The notes under the pieces were generated by a model. The model searched no databases, had not been told where the DNA came from, and worked only from the letters and a program-made list of their open reading frames with translations. This document shows positions 1 through 7,524 of a stretch of DNA of 64,000 nt, piece after piece. Source of the stretch: Carnobacterium inhibens subsp. inhibens DSM 13024 (lineage in GTDB: Bacteria; Bacillota; Bacilli; Lactobacillales; Carnobacteriaceae); NCBI RefSeq assembly GCF_000746825.1, contig NZ_JQIV01000006.1:1330784-1394783 (forward strand), written 5' to 3'. Numbering within the stretch: the first letter of the stretch is position 1; every line of letters begins with the position of its first letter. The position numbers and the translations under genes were made by a program.

Positions 1-270
1 AACTCCAATTAATCCTTCTAGAAAATCTAAATGCCACCAGCTTCTGCGGAACTCACCATCAGTTATTGCTTTGAGTCCCGCTTCCACTTGTTTATTCACT
101 AGCTTGTCAATTTCATTGTCTTCCACCTTACGTAATTCTTCTAAAGCAATATTTCCTTCAGCAAAAGATTTTCGGGCTTCTTTCAACGCTTTTGGCCGTA
201 AAAAGCTCCCTACTTGATCTCCTCTAAATGGTGCACCTGTTCTAGTTAATTTCTCTGTAATTACTGACAT
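1..270 (-). CDS. MetE-like core methionine synthase family protein (YxjG/YxjH type), 5' part
   Basis: Only the first 90 codons are inside the window; the gene runs off the left edge. The N-terminus (MSVITEKLTRTGAPFRGDQVG) and the stretch ITDGEFRRSWWHLDF near residues 69-83 match the cobalamin-independent methionine synthase family, in its short form that has only the catalytic barrel. Family members move a methyl group to homocysteine or a related thiol, using methyltetrahydrofolate or another donor. The ATG at 268-270 follows an AGAGGG-type ribosome site. The upstream leader carries a T-box, which fits a methionine gene controlled by uncharged tRNA. Family call is firm; the exact methyl donor cannot be told from this part. 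Confidence 0.85.
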   Translation of the reverse strand, partial: MSVITEKLTRTGAPFRGDQVGSFLRPKALKEARKSFAEGNIALEELRKVEDNEIDKLVNKQVEAGLKAITDGEFRRSWWHLDFLEGLIGV

Positions 271-300
271 TTTCTTTCCCTCTTTCTATTTAGTATTTAA

Positions 301-655
301 AAGCAAATAAAAAATCCGTCCTTGCACAAAAGAAAAATCTTTTGTGCAAGGACGGAATCATTGATTTCGTGTTACCACCTTGTTTTATGAAAACCTCACA
401 GTTTTCACCTTTTCCAGTACTAAAGCAAAATACCACTTCCCATACTGTAGCACTATAACGGGTGCACCCGTAACAATCTAAAGTTCTATAAAAATTTCAA
501 GAACGTTCAATTGTTCCACTCAAAGACCATTTTCCATTCAGCTTTCTCTTCCCTTTTTCAGCTACCAGGGCTCTCTGTAAAGATTCCACTTAAATGTACT
601 TTTCTTATCGCTGCGTTTCATCTAATTCAAACTGTTTTATAATCTGAATTTAACG
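301..655 (-). promoter_or_regulatory. T-box leader, probably methionine-specific
   Basis: On the minus strand this leader contains the conserved T-box motif AAGGTGGTAACACG (complement of 368-382) shortly before a strong terminator, the standard antiterminator/terminator arrangement. Upstream lie stem I-like sequences, including a GAGAGCC stretch and an AUG triplet around 520-540 that could be the specifier codon. Uncharged tRNA binding stabilises the antiterminator and lets transcription enter the gene. The Met specificity is inferred from the gene downstream; I did not fold the specifier loop. Confidence 0.85.
309..356 (-). terminator. T-box terminator hairpin
   Basis: A perfect 18-bp stem (315-332 with 339-356) with a 6-nt loop is followed on the minus strand by a T-rich run. 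It lies directly after the T-box motif and is the terminator that the antiterminator competes with. Confidence 0.9.
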
Positions 656-662
656 TAACAAC

Positions 663-691
663 AATTTAACATTCTACTATTCTATTGTCAA
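663..691 (-). promoter_or_regulatory. Promoter of the T-box leader
   Basis: On the minus strand a perfect -35 TTGACA (complement of 686-691) is followed after 17 bp by TAAATT (complement of 663-668). This would start the transcript near 655 and gives a leader of about 380 nt, a normal size for a T-box. Confidence 0.65.
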
Positions 692-814
692 TCTTTTTTA
701 TTTTGTTTTTTTGCAATCCCTTAAAGCAACTAATACAATTTTTTCTTCATAACGTTTAGTCCCTTTACTTATTGATATAAAAGTTAACTAAAATGAAAAA
801 GACCTAGAATAATT

Positions 815-1318
815 CTAGGTCCAATACTTTATTACTGCTCCATCTTTTCCTTCAACGGGATCATTTCCTGGTTGGCCAACACGTGCAACCGCTTGTTTGA
901 TTGCCTCATAATCCTCTGCTTTTCCTTTTTGCATATCTGGTTCTAGTCCATCAGGATAAGCACCCACTATTTTGAAATCAGGACTTGCATCAATTCTTTT
1001 ATGGGCTACACCTGCAGGAAGAAATAAGACATCCCCTTTAGAAAAAGAGTGCATCTGTGCATCAGGACCGCCAAGCTGTACTGTGGCTGTTCCAGCAACA
1101 CAAGCCAATACTTCATGTGTATTGGAATGAAAATGATGATAAGAAAAAATACCATTTACCCATCCATTGGTATACCCGTTTTTTTCAAATAGATCCTGCA
1201 CACAATGTGCTGGATCAGTTTCATTTAATAAATTAGCTACTACTTTAGGATAGTAAAGAATAGGTAATGGATTGTTAGGAAAAGGTTTGTTTTCTTCGGT
1301 ATAAAAAGTCTTTACCAT
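815..1318 (-). CDS. Cupin-domain protein, YjlB-like
   Basis: The 167-residue protein is one cupin barrel. Motif 1 is seen as HHFHSNTHEV at residues 61-70 (metal-ligand candidates H62, H64, E69) and motif 2 as GDVLFLPAGVAH at 95-106. It resembles the uncharacterised YjlB cupins of Firmicutes; the substrate is unknown. The start has an AAAGGA site about 9 nt upstream. It lies 39 nt downstream of the aldo/keto reductase on the same strand, so the two are probably one transcript and may act in the same aldehyde or sugar-derivative detoxification. The function is inference. Confidence 0.75.
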   Translation of the reverse strand: MVKTFYTEENKPFPNNPLPILYYPKVVANLLNETDPAHCVQDLFEKNGYTNGWVNGIFSYHHFHSNTHEVLACVAGTATVQLGGPDAQMHSFSKGDVLFLPAGVAHKRIDASPDFKIVGAYPDGLEPDMQKGKAEDYEAIKQAVARVGQPGNDPVEGKDGAVIKYWT

Positions 1319-1357
1319 AAGATTTTCATCCTTTCACTTCTCTAATCCAAAATTAGT

Positions 1358-2206
1358 TTAATCAAACTCTTCATATTCATTTGGATGTTGTCCTTCTACT
1401 CTGCCCTCTTCACCTTTATCTAACGCATCGATTTCCTGAATATCTTCTTTTGATAATTCAAAATCAAACACATCTAAATTAGCTTTTTGGTGACTGAAGG
1501 AAGAAGCTTTTACAATCGACATCACACCATTTTGTAAGTTCCAACGGATGATGATTTGTGCAGGTTCTTTTCCATATTTTTCGGCTAACTTAACAATCGT
1601 TTCATTTTCTAATACATCATTAATCTCACGACCGAATGGACTCCAAGCTTCCGTTAAGATACCTAATTTTTTGTTGGCTTCTACTAATGCATTGTTGTTA
1701 AAGTATGGGTGGCGCTCAATTTGATTAGTTGCAGGAGTAACGCCTGTCTTTTCAATAATACGTTCAAGGTGTTCTGGCAAAAAATTTGATACACCAATCG
1801 TTTTTATCAATCCAAATTTCTGTGCATCAACTAATGCTTGCCATGCTTCTTCGTATTTATCTTGTTTAGGCAGTGGCCAGTGAATCAAGTATTTATCAAA
1901 GTAATCAATGTCAATACGATACAAAGATTCTTGAATCATCTTGATGGCCTTATCGTATTCATGCGCTTTTCCTGGTAGTTTTGAGTTGATCATCAATTCT
2001 TCACGTGGAACGGACGAACGTCGGATAGCTTCCCCTACCATTCCTTCATTCATATAGTTAGTTGAAGTATCAATAAGTCGGTAACCCGCATCAATAGCCG
2101 TGAGTACACTGTTCAAACCTTGAGCTCCTTGGACATTTACCGTTCCAAATCCAATAGCCGGCAAACTTGTTCCATCATTTAATTCGAATTTCTCAATTTT
2201 TGTCAT
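1358..2206 (-). CDS. Aldo/keto reductase
   Basis: This is a cytosolic NAD(P)H-dependent oxidoreductase of 282 residues. The catalytic tetrad of the family is visible: D47 in YRLIDTS, Y51 in NYMNEG, K77 in INSKLPGK and H109 in YLIHWPLP. The C-terminal part (WNLQNGVMSIVKAS) matches the cofactor-binding region. I place the start at the ATG at 2204-2206 because AAAGGATGAC lies just upstream; a longer reading frame reaches back 22 more codons without a better ribosome site. Substrates of this family include methylglyoxal and other carbonyls; which one applies here is not shown. Confidence 0.9.
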   Translation of the reverse strand: MTKIEKFELNDGTSLPAIGFGTVNVQGAQGLNSVLTAIDAGYRLIDTSTNYMNEGMVGEAIRRSSVPREELMINSKLPGKAHEYDKAIKMIQESLYRIDIDYFDKYLIHWPLPKQDKYEEAWQALVDAQKFGLIKTIGVSNFLPEHLERIIEKTGVTPATNQIERHPYFNNNALVEANKKLGILTEAWSPFGREINDVLENETIVKLAEKYGKEPAQIIIRWNLQNGVMSIVKASSFSHQKANLDVFDFELSKEDIQEIDALDKGEEGRVEGQHPNEYEEFD

Positions 2207-2460
2207 TTTACTGTCATCCTTTCTATGAATAATTACACTACTTAGTATAAAGGAATAAGGAAGGAGTATCATGTAATATGTCTTCCAAAATTGGAATGGC
2301 GGAAATAATTGTTGCAGATTAACATTCCATTGTTAAAACAATTTTTTTGTAATTGATCCTTATATTATTTAAAAACTACTTAATATCAATATAACTTCCT
2401 TAGTGCAATATGATATGATTACCCTAACTACATCATTAAAAGATGAAGCAGGAGGAAAAT

Positions 2461-3315
2461 ATGACAAAATTTATAATCACCACCGAAAGCGGTTCTGATA
2501 TATCTCCAGAGCTTATCGAGCGTTACAATATTCATGTCATTCCAATGCATGTTACCATGGGTTCAAAAACATTTGATGACGGGAGTTTTGACGTTGAAGA
2601 TGTTTATCGTTTTTATGATCAAACAGGCACCTTGCCAAAAACTGCTGGAACGACTCCACAAGATAACAGCGTTGTTTTCGAGCGTATCTTAGCAGAGTTT
2701 CCCGATGCTCATATTATTCATATTGCTTATTCAGCAGTCACAACAGTATCTTATACTTCATGCACTATAGCAGCTGAAGATTTTAATAATATCCATATCG
2801 TTGACAGTAAAAATGTTTCAGGTGGCCTAACTGCTGTGATTGTCGCAACAGCAAGGTTTATTGAAAACAACCCAAACACCACTGCGGAAGAGATTGTTAA
2901 TTTTGTGAAAGATGTCCGTGAACGTACACGTTTTGTTTTCTTACCGCAATCATTACTTTACCTGAAAGCTGGAGGGCGAGTTTCAAATGTTGCCTATCTT
3001 AGTGCCTCTCTTTTGAACCTTCATCCTACTATTATTCTTAAGGATGGTTATTTAGTGGCTTCGAAAAAATATCGTGGGTCGTTTGATCGCTGTTTGAAAA
3101 ATACCGTTAAAGATTTCATCAAAAACTATGACATTGATCCAGAAACAGTGATCATTGGTGGGACAAAAAGATTGAGTGAAGACTATAAACAACTCGCTAA
3201 ATCATTGTTACAAGATGCAGGTTACAATGATCCTTCTTGGTTCTCAGCTGGTGCTGTTATTTCAAGTCATGGCGGACCTGGAGCTTTTGGTATTATTGGG
3301 ATCGAAAAGAAATAG
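2461..3315 (+). CDS. DegV family fatty-acid-binding protein
   Basis: The 284-residue protein has the DegV/FakB fold signatures: TTESGSDIS at residues 7-15, a GTTPQ stretch near 63-67 where many relatives have TSQPS, and LLYLKAGGRVS near 165-175. DegV proteins bind a fatty acid; FakB members hand it to FakA for phosphorylation. No fakA is in the window, so the partner would be elsewhere. I start at the ATG at 2461 because AGGAGG lies 6-10 nt upstream; an ATG 18 nt earlier overlaps that ribosome site and is not favoured. It is a single-gene unit that ends in a strong terminator. Confidence 0.9.
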   Translation: MTKFIITTESGSDISPELIERYNIHVIPMHVTMGSKTFDDGSFDVEDVYRFYDQTGTLPKTAGTTPQDNSVVFERILAEFPDAHIIHIAYSAVTTVSYTSCTIAAEDFNNIHIVDSKNVSGGLTAVIVATARFIENNPNTTAEEIVNFVKDVRERTRFVFLPQSLLYLKAGGRVSNVAYLSASLLNLHPTIILKDGYLVASKKYRGSFDRCLKNTVKDFIKNYDIDPETVIIGGTKRLSEDYKQLAKSLLQDAGYNDPSWFSAGAVISSHGGPGAFGIIGIEKK

Positions 3316-3360
3316 ATCATAAAAAATTCCTCTTTAAAATTAAATTGTTTAATCAAAAAA

Positions 3361-3411
3361 ACTAATATACCAAATCTGTTCACTTAAAGATTTGGTATAT
3401 TAGTCTTTTTT
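3361..3411 (+). terminator. Terminator after the DegV gene
   Basis: A perfect 17-bp stem (3361-3377 with 3388-3404) is followed by CTTTTTT. The A-run on the other side makes it potentially bidirectional, also ending transcription from the insertion sequence. Confidence 0.9.
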
Positions 3412-3436
3412 ACAGATTTTTTTAATGTTTTCTGAT

Positions 3437-4488
3437 TTGTCAAATTAAGCTAGACAGAACGTCTTCACTCATGTAACTAAAAAATACTTCCAATGGTGTT
3501 TGATAGTTCAATGACTTTCTTGGAATAGTATTTCTCTTATCTGCAACTGATGAAACAAATAATTGGTCGACTTGATTAAAATCCATTTCTTTTGGTAATC
3601 CATCTTTTCGGAGGAGACCATTAGAATTTTCGTTTAAAGCGCGTTGTGAAGGTGTTCCAGGATCCGCAAAATAAATGGCGATATCGTGGTGGTTGCATAG
3701 CGATTTCCAGTTAGAAAATTCTTTTCCACAATCAAAGGTGATAGAACGGAATAAGTTTCTTGGAATACCGTGAAACCAGTGATTCATGGCTGTTTCAATG
3801 TCGCTGGCCTTTCGTCCATTGGGTTTCAAAGTAATAATGACTTTAGATAGACGTTCCACTAAAGTGATAACAGCACTCTTGTGGTGGACACCTACAATGG
3901 TGTCGCCTTCGATATGGCCAAATTCTTCTTTAAACTGGGGATAATCTTTCTCTCTTTCTGTGATATTTCGCTTGAAAGACTGTTTTCCCCGACGTTCTTT
4001 ATGACCATTTGGTTTTCTTTTCCCTTTCATTGGGAGTGTGGTTTCATCAAAGATCTTTTCTTTGAACTGGCGGTAAAGAGTACGAACGGAACACGCAACA
4101 GGCTCTTCCGCCCGACCAATGATGACGTCAGGAGTCCAACCTTGAGTGACTTTCTCTTTGATATAGGCCTGTTGTTTCTTTGAAAGCACAATTTTGCGAC
4201 GCCCACAACGCTTCTTGTTTTCCTTGTACTGTTGAAAATACTCAAGTGCCGTATGCCCTGCTTTCAAGAAGTTAAGGACGTTGTAAATGGGTGTTCGCGT
4301 TCGTTTTAAATAAGCGGCTATTTTCGTAACTGGGATATTTTTGTGGTAATAAGACTCTATCATCACCAGTTCATCCGTGGTAAGATGGGTGTAGGTCATT
4401 CGTGATCACTCCTATGTCTTCTTTAGTCGGAATTACATTTTGAGTGTACCACGAATGGCTTTTTTATTTGTCTAGCTTAATTCTACAA
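3437..4488 (-). mobile_element. IS30-family insertion sequence, apparently complete
   Basis: The transposase gene is bounded by inverted repeats that share AATTAAGCTAGACA (3443-3456 and, inverted, 4469-4482). With two mismatches the match extends to TTGT at 3437 and ACAA at 4488, giving about 1.05 kb, a normal IS30-family length. The transposase stop codon lies inside the left repeat, as is usual. I could not see a clear 2-3 bp target duplication, so the outer limits are uncertain by a few bases. It separates the DegV gene from the glucosidase/galactose region. Confidence 0.85.
3440..4399 (-). CDS. IS30-family transposase
   Basis: The 319-residue protein has an N-terminal helix-turn-helix region (residues about 5-45, for binding the terminal repeats) and an integrase-type catalytic core. 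The DDE triad fits D166 in HIEGDTIVG, D223 in TFDCGKEF and E257 in ALNENSNGLLR; the last two are separated by 33 residues, as in this family. The frame is open from the ATG to the stop with no frameshift, so the element may still be active. Smaller open frames on both strands inside it are shadows. Confidence 0.95.
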   Translation of the reverse strand: MTYTHLTTDELVMIESYYHKNIPVTKIAAYLKRTRTPIYNVLNFLKAGHTALEYFQQYKENKKRCGRRKIVLSKKQQAYIKEKVTQGWTPDVIIGRAEEPVACSVRTLYRQFKEKIFDETTLPMKGKRKPNGHKERRGKQSFKRNITEREKDYPQFKEEFGHIEGDTIVGVHHKSAVITLVERLSKVIITLKPNGRKASDIETAMNHWFHGIPRNLFRSITFDCGKEFSNWKSLCNHHDIAIYFADPGTPSQRALNENSNGLLRKDGLPKEMDFNQVDQLFVSSVADKRNTIPRKSLNYQTPLEVFFSYMSEDVLSSLI

Positions 4489-4644
4489 TCGGCGTTTCTA
4501 AATAATTCCTTTCATTTTAAACAATGATTACAACTAGTTTCTTTCCCGTCCTATCAGCATTTATAAAATAGGTCTAAAAACATTTAGTCTTATTGACAGA
4601 TCATCAGATAGTTTGTTACTATAATGATTAAATTAATAACGTTT

Positions 4645-4735
4645 GGTTTGCTGCCGAGTAAACCTAGGATATACGTATTTTCTACTCCGATAGGCCCAGC
4701 AGGAGTAGAGATTGCGTGTATCCTTTTTTATTTTT
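4645..4735 (+). promoter_or_regulatory. Structured leader: two kissing hairpins and a terminator, candidate guanidine-IV-like riboswitch
   Basis: Seen directly: hairpin 1 has a GGTTT/AAACC stem (4645-4649, 4660-4664) and loop GCTGCCGAGT. Hairpin 2 has a CTACTCC/GGAGTAG stem (4682-4688, 4702-4708) and a 13-nt loop with GGCCCAGC. The two loops are complementary (GCTG with CAGC), so they can kiss. Hairpin 2 is nested in an outer stem 4667-4675/4715-4723 that is followed by TTTTTTATTTTTT, making a terminator just before the AGGAGG site. A TATAAT lies at 4620-4625, with TTGACA 21 bp upstream, which is too wide a spacing. From memory this layout resembles guanidine-IV (mepA motif) riboswitches; the class is a hypothesis. 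Confidence 0.5.
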
Positions 4736-4750
4736 TAGGAGGAGATTATT

Positions 4751-5461
4751 ATTTTTTCGCTTATTAGTTTAACCGTTTTTACTAGTTTCGTAGATTCTTT
4801 TAATCCATTTGCTATTGCCCAACAATTTACTTTGCAAGGTGTATTAAAAAAAACATACCATATTTGGTATTATATTGTAACGTTGTTTTTGACAAATTAT
4901 TTAGCCAGTTTCATGTTCTATACCGGTGTATCAATCTTAAATAAACAGTTTTTGACAACCTATTGGGCAATACTTGAATTTCCAACTGCAGTCTTAGCCT
5001 TTATTACTGGTAGTGTTCTTATTTGGTACAGTATTCGTTCTTTTTTAATCAATTGGAAAGCTAGAAAGTTTCTTGTGGATAAAAGTGATAAAGAATCAAA
5101 AGAAATAGAATTGAAGTTTTCGGAAAAAAAGATCACGCCAGCTTCTTTGATAGGTATTGGTTTTACAACTACGGTCGTTGAATTTTCAACCGCTGCTCCT
5201 TTTATTGCCTATTTGACAGTTGTTCAGCAATTCCAACCGACACTTGGCCAATTATTATTGCTACTACTGATCTATAACCTTATTTTTTCTTGGCCGTTAT
5301 TTGCCTTGTATTTCTTATTTGTAGGCTTTCAAACAACTTTTGAAAAGATATACACACGTATGAACTTTGTGCTACAAATGGTTTCAGCCTTTTTATTGCC
5401 TATTTTATTTTTCATTATTGCGCTTTTATTAATAGCCTATGCAGGAAATAGTTTTTTTTAA
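4751..5461 (+). CDS. Polytopic membrane protein of unknown function, no standard start codon
   Basis: The open frame encodes a hydrophobic protein of about 236 residues with some six membrane segments. It begins with a helix containing FVDSFNPFAIAQ, a pattern reminiscent of the small-transporter groups related to LysE and CcdA/DsbD; a charged loop (about residues 95-120) splits it in two halves, and the second half opens with GIGFTTTVVEFSTAAPF. Conservation-like helix 1 lies upstream of the first TTG (4832), so translation must start near the AGGAGGAG at 4737-4744. The only in-frame candidates there are ATT codons at 4745, 4748 and 4751; I chose 4751 for spacing. The leader upstream suggests regulated export of a small molecule, which is inference. 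Confidence 0.6.
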   Translation: MFSLISLTVFTSFVDSFNPFAIAQQFTLQGVLKKTYHIWYYIVTLFLTNYLASFMFYTGVSILNKQFLTTYWAILEFPTAVLAFITGSVLIWYSIRSFLINWKARKFLVDKSDKESKEIELKFSEKKITPASLIGIGFTTTVVEFSTAAPFIAYLTVVQQFQPTLGQLLLLLLIYNLIFSWPLFALYFLFVGFQTTFEKIYTRMNFVLQMVSAFLLPILFFIIALLLIAYAGNSFF

Positions 5462-5592
5462 CTTGTATAAATTGTAAATAGCTTGTCTAGTTGATTCAAA
5501 TGATTATTCTATTTCAAAGTAATTTCTTTGTTTAACGGCTTCTAGCTAACATATTCGATTTAAAATCTTGTCAATAGATTATTAAACGGGTT

Positions 5593-5605
5593 TTAGTTAA
5601 ACTAA
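5593..5605 (+). promoter_or_regulatory. Candidate operator upstream of the glucosidase
   Basis: TTAGTTAAACTAA is a perfect 13-bp dyad about 50 nt before the glucosidase ribosome site. Such palindromes are typical operators of sugar repressors of the LacI or ROK families. No particular repressor can be assigned from the site alone. Confidence 0.35.
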
Positions 5606-5655
5606 CATAAAGAATGACTAAAAAATAATTTAGACAAACTATTGGAGGGATTCTT

Positions 5656-7338
5656 ATAATTAGCAATAAGTGGTGGGAAAAAGCGATCATTTATCAAATT
5701 TATCCAAGAAGTTTTAAAGATACAACGAATAATGGCATTGGAGATATACGTGGAATAATGCAAAATTTACCCTATCTCCAACAATTAGGAGTTGATACAC
5801 TGTGGGTTAATCCGGTCATTGAATCTGCACAAGAAGATTACGGGTATGATGTTTCTGATTACTATGCTATTGATCCGCTTTTCGGTACTATGGCTGAGGC
5901 TAAAGCGTTTATTAAAGAAGTACATAAACGTGGTATGAAAATCATTTTTGACTTTCCAATGAACCATACATCAGATCAACATTACTGGTTTCAAGAAGCA
6001 CTTAAAGGACCTGATAATCCCTATCGAGATTTTTATATTTGGGCAGATGCTCCTGAAGATAAGGACTTTCCTAATAATTGGGCATCTAATTTTAGCGGAT
6101 CTGCTTGGACAAAAGAACCGAATGGAAATCAATTCTACTTGCACTTATTTAAAGAGAGCATGCCTGATTTGAATTGGAGTAATCTAGCTGTTAGAAAAGC
6201 TATGCTGAGTGTTGCAAAATATTGGATAGATAATGGAATAGACGGCTTTCGATTTGATGCTTTTATCTATATTGATAAGCCTGAAGACTTACCTGATGAT
6301 AAATCTGTTTCATCAGACGAATTTGGTTCAGGACAAAAAGTAACGGAATATGGGACAAACTTAAAAATTTATTTGCAGGAACTTATTAGCGAGCTGAAAA
6401 AACACAAAAAGGACCTTTTTATTATCGGAGAAGCAACCACAGCAGACAGCGATACTGCTTTAACGTATCTAGGTGCTGAAAACAACTTATTAGATGCTAT
6501 TATTACTTTTACCTATTTTCCAGAAGTGGATGCTGAGAAAGATGCGCGTTTGCCTGCAAAAAAATTAGCAGGTCGTTTAGATAAGCAAAAGTTCAAAACA
6601 ATCATGTCAGATTGGCAAAAAAAAGTAGCTGATAAAAAAGGCGCTATTCTTTATTGGAACAGTCACGACTCAGTAAGAGGTGTTTCACGGTTTGGTGATG
6701 ATGAAGCATTTCGTGACAACAGCAGCAAAATGTTAGCAACTTTAATGTACCTTCAACAAGGCATACCTCTTATTTATTATGGAGAAGAAATAGGACAAAA
6801 AAACTTAGTCTATGAGGATATTGGAAAAATAGAAACTCCTGGAGTTGAGGATTTTTATACTAAAGCAAAAAAAATCGGTTATTCAGATGAATCCATTTTG
6901 TACCATTTAAATCATGTTGCAAAAGATGTAGCACGTGGCATTATGCAATGGGACAGCTCAAAATATGCTGGATTTTCTACAGTCAAACCTTGGATTGGTT
7001 GGTATCAGGAAGAAAAATACAACGTAGCCGATCAAGAGGCCGATTCAGACAGTATTTTAAACTACTACCGAAAATTGTTGTTTCTTAAGAAAGAAAGTCT
7101 ATTTATCGATGGATCTTTCGATTTAAAAGATTCTAAAGAAACCTTGTACATCTACGAAAGATTACTTGAAGACCAAAAGGCTCTAATTTACTGTAATTTT
7201 TCTGATACTTCTGAAGTCGTACAAGTTGATCAAGAATTGCAAAAAAGTTGGTCCATTGCCATCCAAAACGACGGGAACTTGTTAGATGGAACGGCCTTAA
7301 CTTTAGCTCCATTTGGCGCAATTGTGTTTCGAAAATAA
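5656..7338 (+). CDS. GH13 alpha-glucosidase (oligo-1,6-glucosidase-like)
   Basis: About 560 residues, the usual length for oligo-1,6-glucosidases. The N-terminus SNKWWEKAIIYQIYPRSF is typical. GH13 regions are seen: DFPMNH (99-104), GFRFDAF with nucleophile D near 201, FIIGEATT with acid/base E near 259, and WNSHDSVR with the transition-state D near 338. These positions agree with the oligo-1,6-glucosidase family. Oddities: NSHD instead of the usual NNHD, and MPDLNW where many relatives have QPDLNW. No signal peptide, so it acts in the cytosol on imported alpha-glucosides. The reading frame has GGAGGG at 5644-5649 but only ATA (5656) or ATT (5659) as start; the first ATG (5758) would remove the first barrel strand. 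Confidence 0.85.
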   Translation: MISNKWWEKAIIYQIYPRSFKDTTNNGIGDIRGIMQNLPYLQQLGVDTLWVNPVIESAQEDYGYDVSDYYAIDPLFGTMAEAKAFIKEVHKRGMKIIFDFPMNHTSDQHYWFQEALKGPDNPYRDFYIWADAPEDKDFPNNWASNFSGSAWTKEPNGNQFYLHLFKESMPDLNWSNLAVRKAMLSVAKYWIDNGIDGFRFDAFIYIDKPEDLPDDKSVSSDEFGSGQKVTEYGTNLKIYLQELISELKKHKKDLFIIGEATTADSDTALTYLGAENNLLDAIITFTYFPEVDAEKDARLPAKKLAGRLDKQKFKTIMSDWQKKVADKKGAILYWNSHDSVRGVSRFGDDEAFRDNSSKMLATLMYLQQGIPLIYYGEEIGQKNLVYEDIGKIETPGVEDFYTKAKKIGYSDESILYHLNHVAKDVARGIMQWDSSKYAGFSTVKPWIGWYQEEKYNVADQEADSDSILNYYRKLLFLKKESLFIDGSFDLKDSKETLYIYERLLEDQKALIYCNFSDTSEVVQVDQELQKSWSIAIQNDGNLLDGTALTLAPFGAIVFRK

Positions 7339-7382
7339 TTACTTTAATTATAAGCGTCAGTTTATTCTGAACCTATACTAGT

Positions 7383-7419
7383 TGGTGTTAATGAGTAAAA
7401 CCATTAACACCTATTTTTG
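7383..7419 (+). terminator. Terminator after the glucosidase gene
   Basis: GGTGTTAATG and CATTAACACC form a 10-bp stem with an 8-nt loop, followed by TATTTTTG. It separates the glucosidase from the galactose operon. Confidence 0.8.
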
Positions 7420-7443
7420 TTCTAAAATTTACCTCTTTTTAAT

Positions 7444-7488
7444 ATTTACTAAATTTTACTTGTATTTATTTACTAAATTAATTACACT
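7444..7488 (+). promoter_or_regulatory. gal promoter with repeated operator-like motif
   Basis: TTGTAT (7460-7465) and TACACT (7483-7488) are spaced 17 bp and form a plausible promoter for galK. The decamer TTTACTAAAT occurs twice, at 7445-7454 and 7469-7478, flanking or overlapping the -35 element. Binding by the GalR repressor encoded at the end of the operon is a reasonable inference. Confidence 0.5.
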
Positions 7489-7524
7489 AAGAATATCAAA
7501 ACATTATTAAGGAGGATATACAAA

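Noticed and set aside
3881..4245. Open frames on the plus strand and in another minus frame inside the insertion sequence.
   Set aside because: They lie fully inside the transposase gene, have no ribosome sites and no protein-like motifs; they are shadows.
3430..4495. Target-site duplication of the IS30-type element.
   Set aside because: The bases next to the inverted repeats do not form equal 2-3 bp repeats in any plausible register, so none is annotated.
4645..4735. Fluoride, yybP-ykoY (manganese), preQ1-II and tetrahydrofolate riboswitch classes for the leader at 4645.
   Set aside because: The conserved cores of these classes, as I remember them, are not present; only the two-hairpin kissing layout fits.
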